Assembly (NCBI GenBank): GCA_904063045.1 | Contig: CAJFCJ010000007.1 | Span: 3,851,404 to 3,915,403, forward strand | Length of the DNA: 64,000 bases | Origin: Dimorphilus gyrociliatus | Taxonomy: Eukaryota > Annelida > Polychaeta > Dinophilidae | Direction: 5' to 3' | Shown here: positions 50,801 through 64,000 of the stretch, one piece after another | Layout: the number at the start of each line of letters is the position of its first letter | Position numbering within the stretch: the first letter of the stretch is position 1 | Translations under genes and position numbers: made by a program | The notes under the pieces: model-generated | The model's input: the letters and a program-made list of their open reading frames with translations, nothing else | Told to the model about the DNA's origin: nothing | The model's database searches: none

Positions 50801-51734
50801 ACAAATGGCTGCAGCTAGGTTAGAATTAGACAGAAGTCTTGAAGTTATCCAACAAAAGGATTCTGAATACGCTATCAAGTTGTCAGAGTTAGAATCAGAT
50901 GCCAATTCAAAACTTACTTTAATTAATGAATTAGAGAAGGAAGTTAGTATATTACAAACTGGTGTACAAGAAATGTCAAAAGAATTAGAAGCCAAAGGAC
51001 AAGAGGTGCTAAGGGTTCGCAGTGAAATGATAAAATCTTCAAAGTACACATTCCTTTCTTCACTAATATCTAGTACAAAAATATTCTTATCACTTAATTA
51101 TGTTTATTTTAGGGCTAAAGAAGATAAATTGAAGAATGAATATGAGCTATCTATTCTAAATTTGAAAAATGATCATCATAAAGAAATTGATGGAATGTTA
51201 GAAGACTTTAATAAAGCTCAAGAATTATTAAAAGATAAAATCAATACATTAACTATACTACTAGAAGAAGCTGAGGAAAAATATGAAAATCGCGAGTCCA
51301 GAGAAGAAGACTTATTAGAAATTAAAAGATTGCAACAATCAGTTGTCGATAGAGAAGATGCTATTAAGAAACTTATCGTTAGTAAATTATTTATGTTATG
51401 TTAACTTTTAACTAATATTTAATTGATGGTCTACTTTTAGGATGATAAAAAATACTATCAACTTGAACTAGTAAATCGTGAAACGAACTTTAATAAAGTG
51501 TTCAGTTCTTCCCCGAACGTTGGCGTTATCAATCCTCTTGTTAAGGTTGAGTACTAAAACTTTCAAGAAAGACAGGTTCTTTATGTTTTTCTTTTTTAGC
51601 AAAAGAACAGTGGCAAAAGTGATAGCTCCAGAAAACAATCCAAATTAGATCCACTTCCTAACTCGAGCATTATTCATTCAGATAATTTAAATGGAAAAGT
51701 TCCTCTTCCAAATCCGAAGAAATTCGTAAAATAA
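47834..51734 (+). CDS. FAM184A: FAM184A-like coiled-coil protein
   Basis: Eight exons close in phase: 47834-47959, 48032-49001, 49079-49587, 49856-50657, 50731-51043, 51113-51377, 51441-51545 and 51600-51734 (1,074 aa; human FAM184A is about 1,140). The N-terminal signature DMHLKMSKKIAQLTK continuing into VIYALNTKNDEHEA is nearly identical to the human protein. So is the C-terminal block YYQLELVNRETNFNKVF followed by NVGVINPL. Everything between is almost uninterrupted heptad-repeat coiled coil rich in Glu and Lys. The molecular function of the family is not established as far as I know. It shares a divergent upstream region with IQCG. Intron 5 (51044-51112) happens to be readable in frame, so it is easily missed. 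Confidence 0.95.
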
Positions 51735-51956
51735 TTTGAAAATCTCTAGTGCCAAAGAAAGAAAGAAAAACAAGATAATATAACTATAGCATTATTATAA
51801 AATGGTTTTCCAAGACAATTTCATACTGTATTTCAATATTTTTACTTGATTTACAACAGTTTTTTTTAACTTTGTTTTTTTTTTTTAAAAAGAAAAAAAC
51901 TTCTATTAACTTAGCAAAAAAGCTAAAAAAAAAAGGTGTCTTTCTTCTCTCTCCTG

Positions 51957-52764
51957 TCAACTCTTTAAACCAAGATTCTTTCTACTAGATAAAAGCAATT
52001 CTTTCGTCACTTCCGGTATTGTCTTAATATTGTGATAATTACTTTCAGCTAAATAGACCAAATAATTGCGCCAAATTGTATATATATTTGCCAATGTATA
52101 GAGGAATGCTTCAGAGAATAGGTTTGACGATAATTTACTATCAATATTCATTTGTTCATTTATTGATTGAACAATTTCATTCGATAAACTAGTTTGAATT
52201 ATTGGCTGTATTGAACTGTTAAGGAATCGTTCAACGATTATTTCTGCTTTTTTTTTTATTAACTGCTTTAAAGGTGACCTTCGACCTTGTTCAAAATCAA
52301 GGGCTGACCATAAATAATAATACCTGTAGACTTCTCCTAAAAAGAAAATATCGTTGGCCAACATCAACATACGGGAATTTGGACTTTTCTTTCGGATAAA
52401 AAACTTTCCAGTTTGAGAAAAGTCTATTGTTAAATATTGTATAAACTGCATTCGTCGTCCATATTCATTCAGAGTTCTGGAAAAGTCGATAAGGTATTTA
52501 ACGGCCCTTCGAAATCTATATATAGGCTTTATCCTATTCTTTTTATATCTTATAGAAAGTGTAACAAGAATTCCAGATGTTGGAGAGTTTTGAGTACTTC
52601 CTGCAAAGGAAAAAAATAGGCCTATAGTTCAACTAATTAAAACTGAAAGATTATACTATGTGCATACCATTCTCTTCAATTGAAGAATTAGAAATTTTAC
52701 TCTGAATTTTTCCATTGAGGAAAGGTTCGGCTCTAATGATACCATGATTTCTTGAGGTAATCAT
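51957..52764 (-). CDS. Short RGS-domain protein
   Basis: Two exons, 52668-52764 and 51957-52600, close in phase and give 246 aa from an in-frame ATG at 52764. The C-terminal part resembles a regulator-of-G-protein-signalling helical bundle: MLMLANDIFFLGEVYRYYYL, then KKAEIIVERFLNSSIQP, IVQSINEQMN and LFSEAFLYTLANIYTIW. It is closest in my judgement to RGS22/RGSL-type divergent RGS domains. RGS domains accelerate GTP hydrolysis by G-alpha subunits. The next upstream exon candidate with a good GTAAGT donor (about 52820-52855) does not join in frame, so the ATG start is preferred; a longer gene cannot be excluded. It is convergent with FAM184A, 222 bp apart. Confidence 0.55.
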
Positions 52765-52874
52765 GCGTTCATAATTAACTATCGTATTATAGATATTTTC
52801 TAAAGATATTGAAAACTTACCTCCTCATTTCCTCAACTCGTAAGGAGTCTCCTATTTAAAAAAAAAGGAAGAGT

Positions 52875-52878
<4 letters not shown>

Positions 52879-52907
<29 letters not shown>
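52879..52907. repeat. GA microsatellite
   Basis: About fourteen GA dinucleotides in tandem, upstream of the RGS-domain gene. Confidence 0.9.
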
Positions 52908-52908
<1 letters not shown>

Positions 52909-53974
52909 AAAATCACAAATATATACAGTATATATTGTATTTATCTTATATATAAAAAATATGTTATTGTCTTTCATACCTTTCTTGTTTAAAAACCAAT
53001 TTAATCAGTATAATCCAACTAGAGAGGTTGCATATTTCGTTTAATTTTTCTGTTTTTTGTTTTGCTACTACCTCCAATAATTTGGATTATTTTCTGAAGG
53101 CCAATAACCAAGTCCAACCGATCGAAGTAGGACTTCCACCCCCTCCTTTTTCTGTTAAATTAATTATCATTTTATTTACATCTTTCAGAGAACCTTTCAT
53201 TTATATTATTCAAAATCAGTGGGTAACGATTTGGATCGTTCCAGACTGCCAATTTACTAATTAATTGAAAAGTATTAAAAAGATTAACTATAAACATATC
53301 TATATAAAATATATGTAATATTTATTCACTCTGTTTATGATAATAAACTATAGAGAAATCTCTAGTTCTTACTATATCTATGCTTTTCGCTGCCTATATT
53401 GCGAATAGGAAAAGTTATGATTACTCTCCTAACCACTTGTAAGAAGTTAGGGATGCGAACATTTTGACGTATAAACAATATGCTTTGAGCATGAATTATT
53501 CAGAAGATATATAGAGTATAAATCAAGTAAATTATATAAGTTACTAGATGTAATAAATCATAGCTGTATAAGAAATATTTGGTTGCAATATTTTTCGTAC
53601 TTTTCTATGAATAAAGATAAAAATAGCAGAAAATACTTTTGAATTATAGATCTCTAATTAAAAAATACTCTCTCACATCGTTTTCGGATAGTCTCATCTT
53701 ACAGAAAAAGTTACAGTCATACCTAGGTAAAGAATTAAAACACTGAACAAATTAACGACGAAACAGGAGGCCTTCTTACCTATAATCTAGAAATCCTAAT
53801 AAACTAATCTCATCAATTCAATTAGATGTTAGTTAATTAATATTAAATTATTTGCAGTTAAGGATGCAATAATATATTCTTATTAGCAATGGAGAAACGA
53901 ACTTTTGAAAAGAAACTAACAAAATATAATAGTAACATTTGTAATTAATCTTACATATAAAAGAAGAAATTGAA

Positions 53975-54175
53975 ATGAAGATCAACTGGCATTGGCATTT
54001 ATCAGAGAAATTCCATACCAAAACACACTACAAAGCAATTCTTTATAAATGGCCTATTCATTCAAACAAACAAAAATTTAAAGATGTACGTGACTATCGG
54101 TTCAAAAAGATTCTATTGGTTTTGGATAATGATGCATCGCATGATTTAAATAAAGCTATTGATTTATATTTTTAA
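53975..54175 (+). pseudogene. Possible pogo/Tigger-type transposase fragment
   Basis: A 66-codon frame contains RFKKILLVLDNDASHDLNKAI. This resembles the middle catalytic Asp region of pogo/jerky-type DDE transposases, where a LLLLDNAPSH-like motif is usual. There is no surrounding transposase and no terminal repeats were found, so at best this is a small relic. It may also be chance. Confidence 0.25.
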
Positions 54176-55602
54176 CTACAGACTTGTTAATTAACGTTTG
54201 AAAACTAGGGCAATAAAAATCTTAAGCTCTATATATCAGGTGTACAGTAATAGGAATTTTATGCTATTAGTAGACTAATAATTAGGATTTATTGACCAAC
54301 AGTTTTTTTTATTTATTACTCTGTAAATGAATGAGGTATATTATAAAGATACGGATTTTTTGAGACCGACAAAAAAGAGTTGATGACTTTCAAGAAGATA
54401 TTTTATTTTTGTGTCTGTAACGCTGTAGGCCGATAGCTCTATCTTCCCTCCCATTATAAACCCCACCTCTCTCCCTTCTCTCCCTTTATCTCTCTAGAGT
54501 TTCTATTTTTTGTAACACTCTTGAGACTCGCTTCCCCGCCCGATAAGAAATGATAGGATTCCTATCCTTGCATATATACAAGAAAAGCCTGCATGTGTCT
54601 TAATGAAATAATCATTAGCCCTCCAACCTGAATTATTAATTGAAATATAATAAATGATAGCTAATGATTGAAGAGATAAATTGGCTTATTGCGGATGAAA
54701 ACGTAGACAGTTTATTGATCTTATTCAAATAATTAGTCTCCTAGTTTTCTCTTTTTTTGTAAAGATAAATCACTTATTATTTATCACTTTATAACGATAA
54801 CAAAATATATATATATTCTATAATAATTATTAAGGAGTTAGCAGAACAATTTCAGGGGAATGATTGCAAACAATCACCTAAAGCGTAATGCAACGATAAA
54901 TTGCAAATGAATCAATTCTTCTTCTTTGATTCAATAAATTCGATTTATAATAGGTATCTATTTAGTAAAATTAAACAATATTCCTATTATATAAATAATT
55001 AATTAGCAAATTTGAAGAGCACCCACTGTTGGCATGAAGAATACGAAAAATTTCTCTTTTTGTGGAGTATATTATACATTCAAAAGAGGAATATAAAGCT
55101 AAACTGTACCCTAGATCTTAGTCTATTTTTATACTGAAGTATTGAAAAACAACTATATAAAAGACGATAAGATCTGAAGTATGTAATATAATTAATGAAC
55201 TTTGAAAGAGAGGTGGAAAACTATCTATAAAAAGTATATATAATGTAACATATTTATATATATAAATAGTGTAAATATAGATTATAGATATACAGTATAA
55301 TGTGTGTACATTAGTAAAATTTTACTTGTATATGTTCCATTTATAGAACAATAAGTATGTTTTATCCATTATAGTATTTATTATAATTCCGTCATATTAC
55401 AATTCTTAAAAGAGAAAAATTGATAAATATTCAATTGTTAATTGATGCTGCAGCATTGTAATGTATCACAAGACATAAACAAAATCGCGTAAAATTGTAG
55501 AAGGGCTCTTATGGATCAAAAATCACAGTCTTAATATCGGTGGTACGATAAACTTTTCTATTAAACAAAACTTTATACGCAACGAGGGAAGTTTTCCTTT
55601 TA

Positions 55603-58600
55603 TTAGTTCGCTTGATTCTTAAGATGGCAGTTAATTGCCAATAGGCGTTCTTTGGCTGGTATAAATCTTTTTTGGAGGGATAGTGTTGAGAGGAGAAATA
55701 ATCTAGCTGTTTTATAATTTTTCTATATGGAAAGAGAACATTATCAAAATAAATTATATGAAAAATTATTGAAAAAACATACTTGAGATGCTAAAAGGTT
55801 AGCAGCAACAAAGTGTGTAGCAACTAAAGGTGTTTCGGTATCTAGGGCCTTGTCTAACACAACGATCGCTTCATTTATACGATTCGATCTATGAAGAATA
55901 TCGACCATACTTAATAAAGAAATATCTTTCGCTTGTTCCGGAGCAAAACTATAAGAAACCAGGGCACATTTTACAGCTTCCATACCTACACCCCTAACTC
56001 TCCAATATAAAGTAGCTAAACTAGCTAGAATCCACGAAGTACTGTTCATTTTTAACGCAAGGCCAATTCTTGTACCAACTTCCTCTATTGTTTTGGTTCT
56101 TTCACCTGGTCCGATATCGAGTAACAAATCTTTTAAGCCAATTTCAGCAGAATATGTCAACTCTTCAGCCTTTTTAATACCATCAATTTCATCAAATAAA
56201 GAAGCTTTCTTAGCCAGACGAATATCGCAATACGGATGTATTTCATCAATATCATCTAAAGCTATATTAAAGTCTATATAATCTTCATTGACAATACCCT
56301 TTGTTGATAGGGAAATCCACGTGCTAGCAAATGTTATACTAGGTTTGTCTGTTTGACTTTGGCACTCTTCCGCAGTTGGCATGGTAACATATTTATAACT
56401 TCTAATATGTCGTTCTAATTCAACTTTTCTACGCGATTTTGTAGCATCAGTCTGAAATATTTGTTAAAGTATTACATTAACAAAATATAATAAGGAAAAT
56501 ATAAAAATATTCCTCTAATAGGCGATTTATCTACTACTTACTACATAAGCAAAAAAGATGAGGGGCCTATCTGCTCCCACCCCAAAACTGCACCATAAGC
56601 AAAACAATTGAAATTTTAATTAGTAATTAATTCTCTTTAAAATTAATATAGAACAGAGACCAGGTGTGTTAATAGATTAATTGATGGTAAATACACAGCA
56701 TAGAGAGAAGAAAAGAATGTACAGTATAACAGTTTGTATAGGGTGCTAATTTTTCATTATCGATACGTTGTGAATTATCATAAGTTATGAAAAAAATGAT
56801 AATAGTAATAAAAAATAATAAGAGAATATGTGATATTAATGCTGTGAAATGAAACTTTCGGCTACTATTTAAAAACATAGGCTTTTAGTTAAGAATAAGA
56901 ACATTTAGGGAGAAGAAAAAAACAAATGGGAAGGATTATAAATAGATTAATTTAAAACGATAGCATTTAATGGAAAGGTTAAAGTATTTAAGAAGAAAGG
57001 AAAAGCTTAGGCGATAGATAATATATTTTTATACTTACGTAATACTTAAAGTGGTCTAAATTGCAACCTTCGCTTTTTGATCCGTCGTTAAATATAACAC
57101 AATCATTCGGCGATATTTGCAGGTTTCCTTCACCTATAAATAGTTTTCGATGTATTATTCCCGAAGAAAGTTCCAACTTAATGTGTGGACGCCTTTTCTA
57201 CAAATTAAGAGTATAAAATAAATTTTACTAATCAAATTGGGAAAAGTATCATAAAAACTTACTCCGGAAATAATTTCATTGCAGTCATTTCCCTCGCACA
57301 AGATTTTTACTAAAAGGAAAAGAAAATATATACAACTATATAAGAATATTAAAAAATAAAATATTGATAAAACAGAATAACAAACATTTTTCGGTATCCG
57401 GCTTGTAGCAATTGCCTGTTGCTTCAAAAACACAATTCTCAAAACCTTCACTATCTTTCCGACAAAAGATAGTTGGAGCATTTTCAACTGCTTTTTTCAT
57501 TATCATTGTAGCTACTGGGGCACTGCTCTGAGCAGCTCTATGAAACTTTATGTAACAATTCAAAGCTCTAAGCATAGTCAGGGCTTGCTGATGATCGGGT
57601 TGTTGATGAAGACATTCCTCATAATGGTAAATTGCTCCAGAAGTGTTTCCCTTTGCAGCTAATAGATTAGCAAGCATGAAATGAGTTTCGGGTTCCATAG
57701 AATTTATACTTGATGCCTCTCGAATGAGAATAATCGCCTCATCAACTCTCCCCCACTTATAAAGAATATTAGCAAGATTTACCAAGGGAACATCTCGATA
57801 CTTTGTGGGTACCAAATACAAAGAACGTCTTAAACATTCAATTGAATGGTAGTTGTTCCCAATCACTCGCCAATATAAACCGGCAACGTTGTAAAGCAGC
57901 CAAGCTGGTCCAACTTGAGATTTTAGAGCAGTTAGGATACGTTGACCTATTTCTTCTTCAGTGGCATCTGGCACCAAAGACTGAAGAAGAGGTCTCATAT
58001 ACGAATCATAGAGTTTCAGTGGTACTTCTGTCCTCTTCTTAATAGCTTCCAGGTGATCGTAGGATTGAGTTCCTTCTGGAATGTTATCAAGATTAACACA
58101 GACAGGTGGATACCAAGGTAAATCATGACCAACTCCGTCAGTTAATCCAAGACCCGCAGATAAGATGGTTCGTACGTCGAAACCTTTATTTTCCGGTGGT
58201 AAATATGTCGTTGGAAAATCATTCCAAGCCGGTATTTTCTGAACATATGTATCACATTCTTGTTTATCAGGCCAATTCTTTTGTTTGTAAACAAATCTGC
58301 TAAGTTCTTCTTTTGTATATTCTTCTCTTTTAACATAGCGTGACTCCTTAACAGGGTTCAAATATTCTCTTGGTGTCTTAGATCCAAAATTGTTTACTTC
58401 ATCGCCATCCCAAACCTCGGTGTACGGTGGCCAGTTGGGGAAAACATCCCTGAATTTTTTAACATTATTAAAACTAAGTTTAGAAAGCTTCTTCGGATGC
58501 CATTCACAAGCATTATCATTGCACAACTCTTCTTGTTCTAGCATCTTTTTAGCTAATTTACTATTTTCGTAACTCTGTTGCTGTATTTCCTTTTCAGAAT

Positions 58601-60358
58601 CTAATGCTTTTTCGGTATTTAGCACAAAGCGTTCCTTTTCAAAAAGTTCATGGCGTTTTTGATAAGAACGCAGCTCATTTAAAGTTTTTTGTAGGGTTTT
58701 ATGCTGAGCTTCTAATGCAGTCTCTATCTTATGGTGACATTTTACAGCGTGTTTTCGCCTGTAGGCCGCTTCAAAATCTTTCTGCATTATCAATGTATTT
58801 TCGAAGCATATAACTGATTTATTGTAATCTCCCAAAACAGCGTATATATTTCCCAGAGTAAAGTGATTAACATTTAGATCGCTATTGATATCGATAGCTG
58901 CGTGGAGAAGAACTGCAGCTTCTTTTGATCTTTTAGCTCTATGTAAAATGTTGGCAAGACTTATCAAAGCTACGTCTTTATGTTGTCTCGGAGAAAAGTG
59001 CAATGCCCTTCGGAGACATTCAACAACATTGAACGCATTCCCTTTGATTCTCCAATAAAACGCCGCCATATTGTATAGCACCCACGACGTATTATTACGC
59101 TTTAATGCATCACTTATTCTGCTACCATAATCGTTGACATTTTCATCAGGACAGACTGCGTTAATTAGGCCTAATTCGGCGGCAGCTGTCAAATTTTTAC
59201 GTAATCTAACACCATGCAGATGATCAAAAGAGTGCATTGAAAAAGGTAAATCATACGCAGATATGCAATCGGGTGGAATATTATTTAAGGTAGATGGTTC
59301 GAGAAAATCTTCTCCACTGTCAATTATAAAAGAGTTATTAAATAAGCAAACCTGTTAAAATATGTATGCTATTTTACTTGATATTTTTATTTTGCAGTGG
59401 AAGGACTGTGCTAATGTACAGATCATACTCAGTTAGTGGTTTGCCCGCTATGATACAATCTGAATCTTCTTTATAATATCTCTCTTCTAAACCTGGCTCA
59501 TCTTTATCGTTTTGATCTATGTCTTTCTTTTTCTTAACAAGCTCATCTTGTAAATTTTGTAATAAATAAGCCCTTCCTTCTTGTCTTAACAACGCCAAAA
59601 GGTCATAGGGACGGTGTAAATTAAATACAGAATCAACCTGAAAAAAAAGCAACATTGATTGGTAAGCAAAAGAATACATTAGATTATCAAAATTTAATGC
59701 ATTATCTCAATGAAGAATACGAATATTAATATTGATCCTGGGAGCGAGAGTTCAAAATGAATTGAACAATAGAAATGACTCGGGTAATATATTTCTCGTT
59801 AAAGTCACAATTATCAAATAGCTTATAATTTTAAAGAGAAAAATGACCTCGCTTTGGGACATTACACTTGAATAACTTTTTTACTAAGACAAGCCTTCAT
59901 ATACCAAATTAATTTACTATTGAGATTTTTAATGAGCATCATAAAATTGAGTACACACAAAACACGTTTTATTGTAATCTCTACTTCTAAATTGTGATAA
60001 GCAGTTGTAACTTTAGCAGACGACAAGTTTAAATAGTTTTTCTTTGACTGACCGCAATCGCCTCTTTTGTTACGTTCAGAAGAATTCGAAAGTAACCCTT
60101 AGTAAAACTTAAAGTTCTTAATCACAGTTTATTAAATTTTTAATCAGCCTAACTTCTGATAATCGAAGAGACGTCAATCGAGTAAGATATGTCTTGAAAA
60201 TTGCGTACGAGTTAATAAAAAAAATAGACATCAGTCTTTAATCGTACCTGGGCCTGAAGTTTACCACCTTCAGTTACAATCCAATGTGTAGAGGCATCGG
60301 AAATTGTAGAACACAACAAAAGTACAAAGCTAAACACCTCAACCAACAACACCGCCAT
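55603..60358 (-). CDS. TTC17: Tetratricopeptide repeat protein 17
   Basis: Large TPR protein linked to actin organisation and ciliogenesis in vertebrates. Seven exons close in phase: 60248-60358, 59378-59637, 57386-59316, 57263-57309, 57039-57197, 55783-56451 and 55603-55722 (1,098 aa; human about 1,141). The N-terminus has a hydrophobic signal-like leader followed by THWIVTEGGKLQAQVDSVFN, matching human TTC17. Paired TPR blocks follow, including NTSWVLYNMAAFYWRIKGNA, DVALISLANILHRAKRSKEA and a third cluster near the C-terminus. A TYLPPENKGFDV segment and the FIPAKERLLAINCHLK ending are also diagnostic. The 47-nt exon 57263-57309 and the last exon need particular splice sites but restore a continuous frame. 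Confidence 0.95.
59638..60247 (-). other. First intron of TTC17
   Basis: 610 nt, long for this region, AT-rich, with no recognisable gene inside. Confidence 0.6.
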
Positions 60359-61324
60359 TTTGTCATTATTAATTTAAAATAAGTAACCCAAGACTGGTTA
60401 CATGTTCCTTTTTTTGTTCATGGTTACCAACTCTGATCGAATTTTTCGCATGACAATAGTTTATAAATACTGAACTAATGTTCTTGTTTAAAATTAACGA
60501 TTTCTGAGCCCTAGAACTCTAAACAATAAATACCTAATATACCTAATTGCTCTTATATTTTGAAATAAAGAAGTATATAGATTTTAATTGTTTTCTAGCG
60601 ATATCTAAAATCATGTTGAAAAAATTGCTTAAAAAAGTTTGTATTTTGCAGATACAATTAATCTGTATATATGATTATAAAACTATAGTTCAAAGTTTAT
60701 TGAAGAATAATGACCGTATCTCAACCATGAATGTTTAACAAGAATGTCACTGAAATCCATAAATAACGTGAAACGCTTTGAATTTCATACTTTATTATGA
60801 AAGCTAATAAATAAGGATAATAAAGCATATACAAAGAATAATATAAAAATCAATCAACTTTTGAATGACTTATGGTGGGCCATTATTATAAATTATTAAT
60901 CTTTAAGACAGTAAAAAGTAATAATTATTAAAAATACTATTCAACTATTTCACATGACCATGAAATGTAATGTTAAATGTCAAAGAATGTAAATAGATTG
61001 AAATATATTGACATATTGATAGATTATTAATTTCAGTTTGCAATTTACAGAAACTGCTTGAAAAAGACTTTAAAATAATTTAATCTCTTTCGAATACAGA
61101 TATTCAAATATGTAGATCCAGATTATTTAAGCGATAATCCTAGGCTGAAAGAACGCCCTACTCGTAGTAGAATATAGTTATACCCCTTATTGGTTGCAAA
61201 CCGGAAGTTTATCATGCCTTCATACACCCTCATCGCACTTAAACCATTTTTTATCGTCTCAAGTAATTATTCAAAGTCAAGTTCAACAGAAACTCGATAA
61301 ACTTGTAAAACACAACCATAAAAA
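60359..61324. other. Divergent intergenic region between TTC17 and PGAP2
   Basis: Nearly 1 kb of AT-rich sequence holding the two promoters. The PGAP2 side has recognisable CCAAT and ETS elements. Frames such as 60547-60738 look non-coding. Confidence 0.5.
61187..61208 (+). promoter_or_regulatory. CCAAT (inverted) and ETS elements upstream of PGAP2
   Basis: ATTGG lies near 61188-61192 and CCGGAAGT at 61201-61208, about 120 bp before the PGAP2 ATG, in a small patch of higher GC. The combination is typical of TATA-less housekeeping promoters. Confidence 0.45.
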
Positions 61325-62469
61325 ATGTCACAAATTGAAAAAAGCCAAGTCATTCTGAAGAATCCAATTCTTAGGATTCCTTTCAGCATATTTGCTCCAG
61401 TAACTGTTTCTTTCCCCTTATTCTCTCTAATATTTTGTTTTGTTACTGCCTTTGTTTTCCAATTCAATCAAGTGAATAATACAGTTTGCAATGTAAGTAC
61501 TTAATTATTCATCAATAAACTAAACGTATAACATCTTTTATATTTTTCTGATATTCGAAAAAATAAAAATTAAGGTAAAAAATGTTATACCCTCAATAAG
61601 TGCTATTACTGGAATTCAACCGCAACGTTATGTTTGGCGAGTTTGTATTGCATTGCATTCAACACCAAGATTTCTTATCGGTTTGATGTATGTCAGCTAC
61701 TACATGCAAAAGATAACAGTGCGATAATACTCTTTTAATAAAGTTTATTAATTGTTTTAATATCATTATTTTTTTTATATTTTATAGTTTATTGCAAACA
61801 AACGTAAAAGTATATTCAAGAAATTGGTCTGGTTCAATTTTATTATTTACACAATAGAAAATTCTTGTTTGACACTTGTCAGTTATATAGCTAATGTTGA
61901 AAATTACCGTATGCATTAAACCTCATTATATTTGATAACAAACAATAATAATATCGTTCCCTTTCTTTTTATTTTTAGCTTTACACGAAAAAATCTTTAT
62001 TGTTTTCATGTTTACTTCTTTAATTCATGAATTCGTTTCGCTGTTTTTATTTCAGTGGTGCAATTCAAAAGTAATAACAGAAAAGGTAGTAAAATCAATT
62101 ATTCTTTATTTTTAGTAAGTAGAATTATGAATATATCGCTTTATAAATTACTAAAATAGATAAGATGGTCTTTAAAATGGAAGAAAAGATTATTCGTTCT
62201 TAATATGTCATTTACTGCTGGATTATTGTTCTTCTTCATTCGTCATCGTTTCTATTGTGTAACTAATGGTAACGTATAATTTTTTATAAATCCATCGTTT
62301 TATTAAAATGATTATTATTGTTTCTTTAATTGTAGCTTTTAGTTACTTTTCTGCTTTTGAATATGGAATTGCGCTTACAAATATTGCATTTCATTACACT
62401 GCGGTAATAGACTTAGAGGGAAACTGTTTCTATGTTGGTTTACCCATACTTCAATCGAAGGCACATTGA
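61325..62469 (+). CDS. PGAP2: Post-GPI attachment to proteins factor 2
   Basis: Multi-pass Golgi protein needed for fatty-acid remodelling of GPI anchors (family first named FRAG1). Six exons close in phase: 61325-61492, 61575-61718, 61788-61908, 61979-62085, 62160-62268 and 62336-62469 (260 aa; human 254). Visible matches to the family: ILRIPFSIFAPVTVSFPLFS (first membrane helix), TGIQPQRYVWRVCIALHSTP, the NFIIYTIENSCLTLVSYI helix, SLIHEFVSLFLFQW, FVLNMSFTAGLLFFFIRHR, and FEYGIALTNIAFHYTAVIDL near the C-terminus. Five or six transmembrane segments are predictable from hydrophobicity. Confidence 0.95.
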
Positions 62470-63647
<1,178 letters not shown>

Positions 63648-64000
63648 GTAAGTATATTTCTAACAATCACAACTATATGTAACAAACGAAAGATAAGTGT
63701 TTAAGAAAAAGCTCAAAGGTGATTTACTAAAAGACAAAATCTATCCCTACCAAATCAATAATGCGGTTGTAATATAAACTTATTTTTTTAAGGTCATTTG
63801 ATATTAAATTCATAGCATAAATTGAAATCTACGAGCATTCTTATTTACTGTAAATAGTCAAGCAAGGTTGAATAAGGAATTTGAAAGTGAATTAGAAATA
63901 ATCTTATTTAATTATATATTCTTTTAGATTTTTATTTTTTATATTATTCTATGCCACGAAAAGACAAAAAAGATAAAACCTTTAAATTTAAACTCAAATG
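63648..64000 (+). other. Intron of TRAM1 running off the window
   Basis: It starts with GTAAGTATAT after the third coding exon. No convincing continuation exon was found, so this is probably all intronic. Confidence 0.6.

Larger units (their letters stand above)
52765..55602. other. Long intergenic region between the RGS gene and TTC17
   Basis: Nearly 3 kb, AT-rich, with a GA microsatellite at 52879-52907 and a possible transposase scrap near 53975-54175. No other feature is supported. Confidence 0.5.

Noticed and set aside
51044-51112. Reading through 51044-51112 as coding in FAM184A
   Set aside because: The segment encodes an out-of-character hydrophobic patch in a coiled coil, and is bounded by GTACAC and TTTATTTTAG. 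Removing it restores the family sequence in phase.
55621-55724. An apparent frameshift in the last exon of TTC17
   Set aside because: Using the acceptor CCATATAG at 55723-55724 rather than the later CAG gives an uninterrupted frame matching the family C-terminus.
60547-60738. Short plus-strand ORF between TTC17 and PGAP2
   Set aside because: AT-driven codon content, no homology and no splice context.

Overview
This is a stretch of animal (metazoan) nuclear genome. It is AT-rich (roughly 30% GC by eye) and intron-rich, with GT-AG introns that are mostly about 45-100 nt. The proteins are strongly conserved metazoan orthologues (EIF3F, GTF3C1, PRIM2, ARL4, SUOX, INTS1, IQCG, FAM184A, TTC17, PGAP2, TRAM1), so the source is an invertebrate with a fairly slow-evolving proteome and small introns. 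I cannot name the species; a lophotrochozoan-type invertebrate would fit, but this is a guess. There are no operons, CRISPR arrays, rRNA or tRNA genes that I can see.

Layout. 0.3-1.6 kb: EIF3F (-), divergent from GTF3C1 (+, 1.8-8.1 kb). 8.1-10.2 kb: PRIM2 (-), with an E2F-like site just upstream. 11.4-11.7 kb: an orphan reading frame (-). 12.3-12.9 kb: a single-coding-exon ARL4-type GTPase (+). 15.7-22.8 kb: a MAGI-like protein with four PDZ domains (-). 25.8-26.9 kb: a small phospholipid-scramblase-family gene (-), divergent from SUOX (+, 27.8-29.7 kb). 30.0-39.4 kb: INTS1 (-), carrying a degenerate Tc1/mariner element in one intron. 40.4-43.7 kb: an unusual gene (-) joining three MATH-like domains to a 2'-5'-oligoadenylate-synthetase (OAS) catalytic module. 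45.1-46.9 kb: IQCG/DRC9 (-), divergent from FAM184A (+, 47.8-51.7 kb). 52.0-52.8 kb: a short RGS-domain gene (-). 55.6-60.4 kb: TTC17 (-). 61.3-62.5 kb: PGAP2 (+). 63.2 kb to the window end: the 5' part of TRAM1 (+). The longer non-coding stretches (13-15.7, 19-22.6, 22.8-25.8 and 52.9-55.6 kb) hold microsatellites and AT-rich sequence.

The genes serve unrelated housekeeping roles: translation initiation, Pol III transcription, DNA priming, snRNA processing, sulfite oxidation, GPI-anchor remodelling and ER translocation. A loose ciliary theme runs through IQCG and TTC17, and the IQCG promoter carries a good RFX X-box. The most notable item is the MATH-MATH-MATH-OAS protein (872 aa by my exon model). 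All three catalytic aspartates of the OAS family are in place, so it may be a nucleotide second-messenger enzyme coupled to a TRAF-like protein-interaction head. Second is PRIM2, where the fourth cysteine ligand of the 4Fe-4S cluster is an aspartate.

Exon boundaries were derived by hand from splice motifs, reading-frame phase and remembered family sequences. Where a whole gene's exon phases closed, confidence is high.
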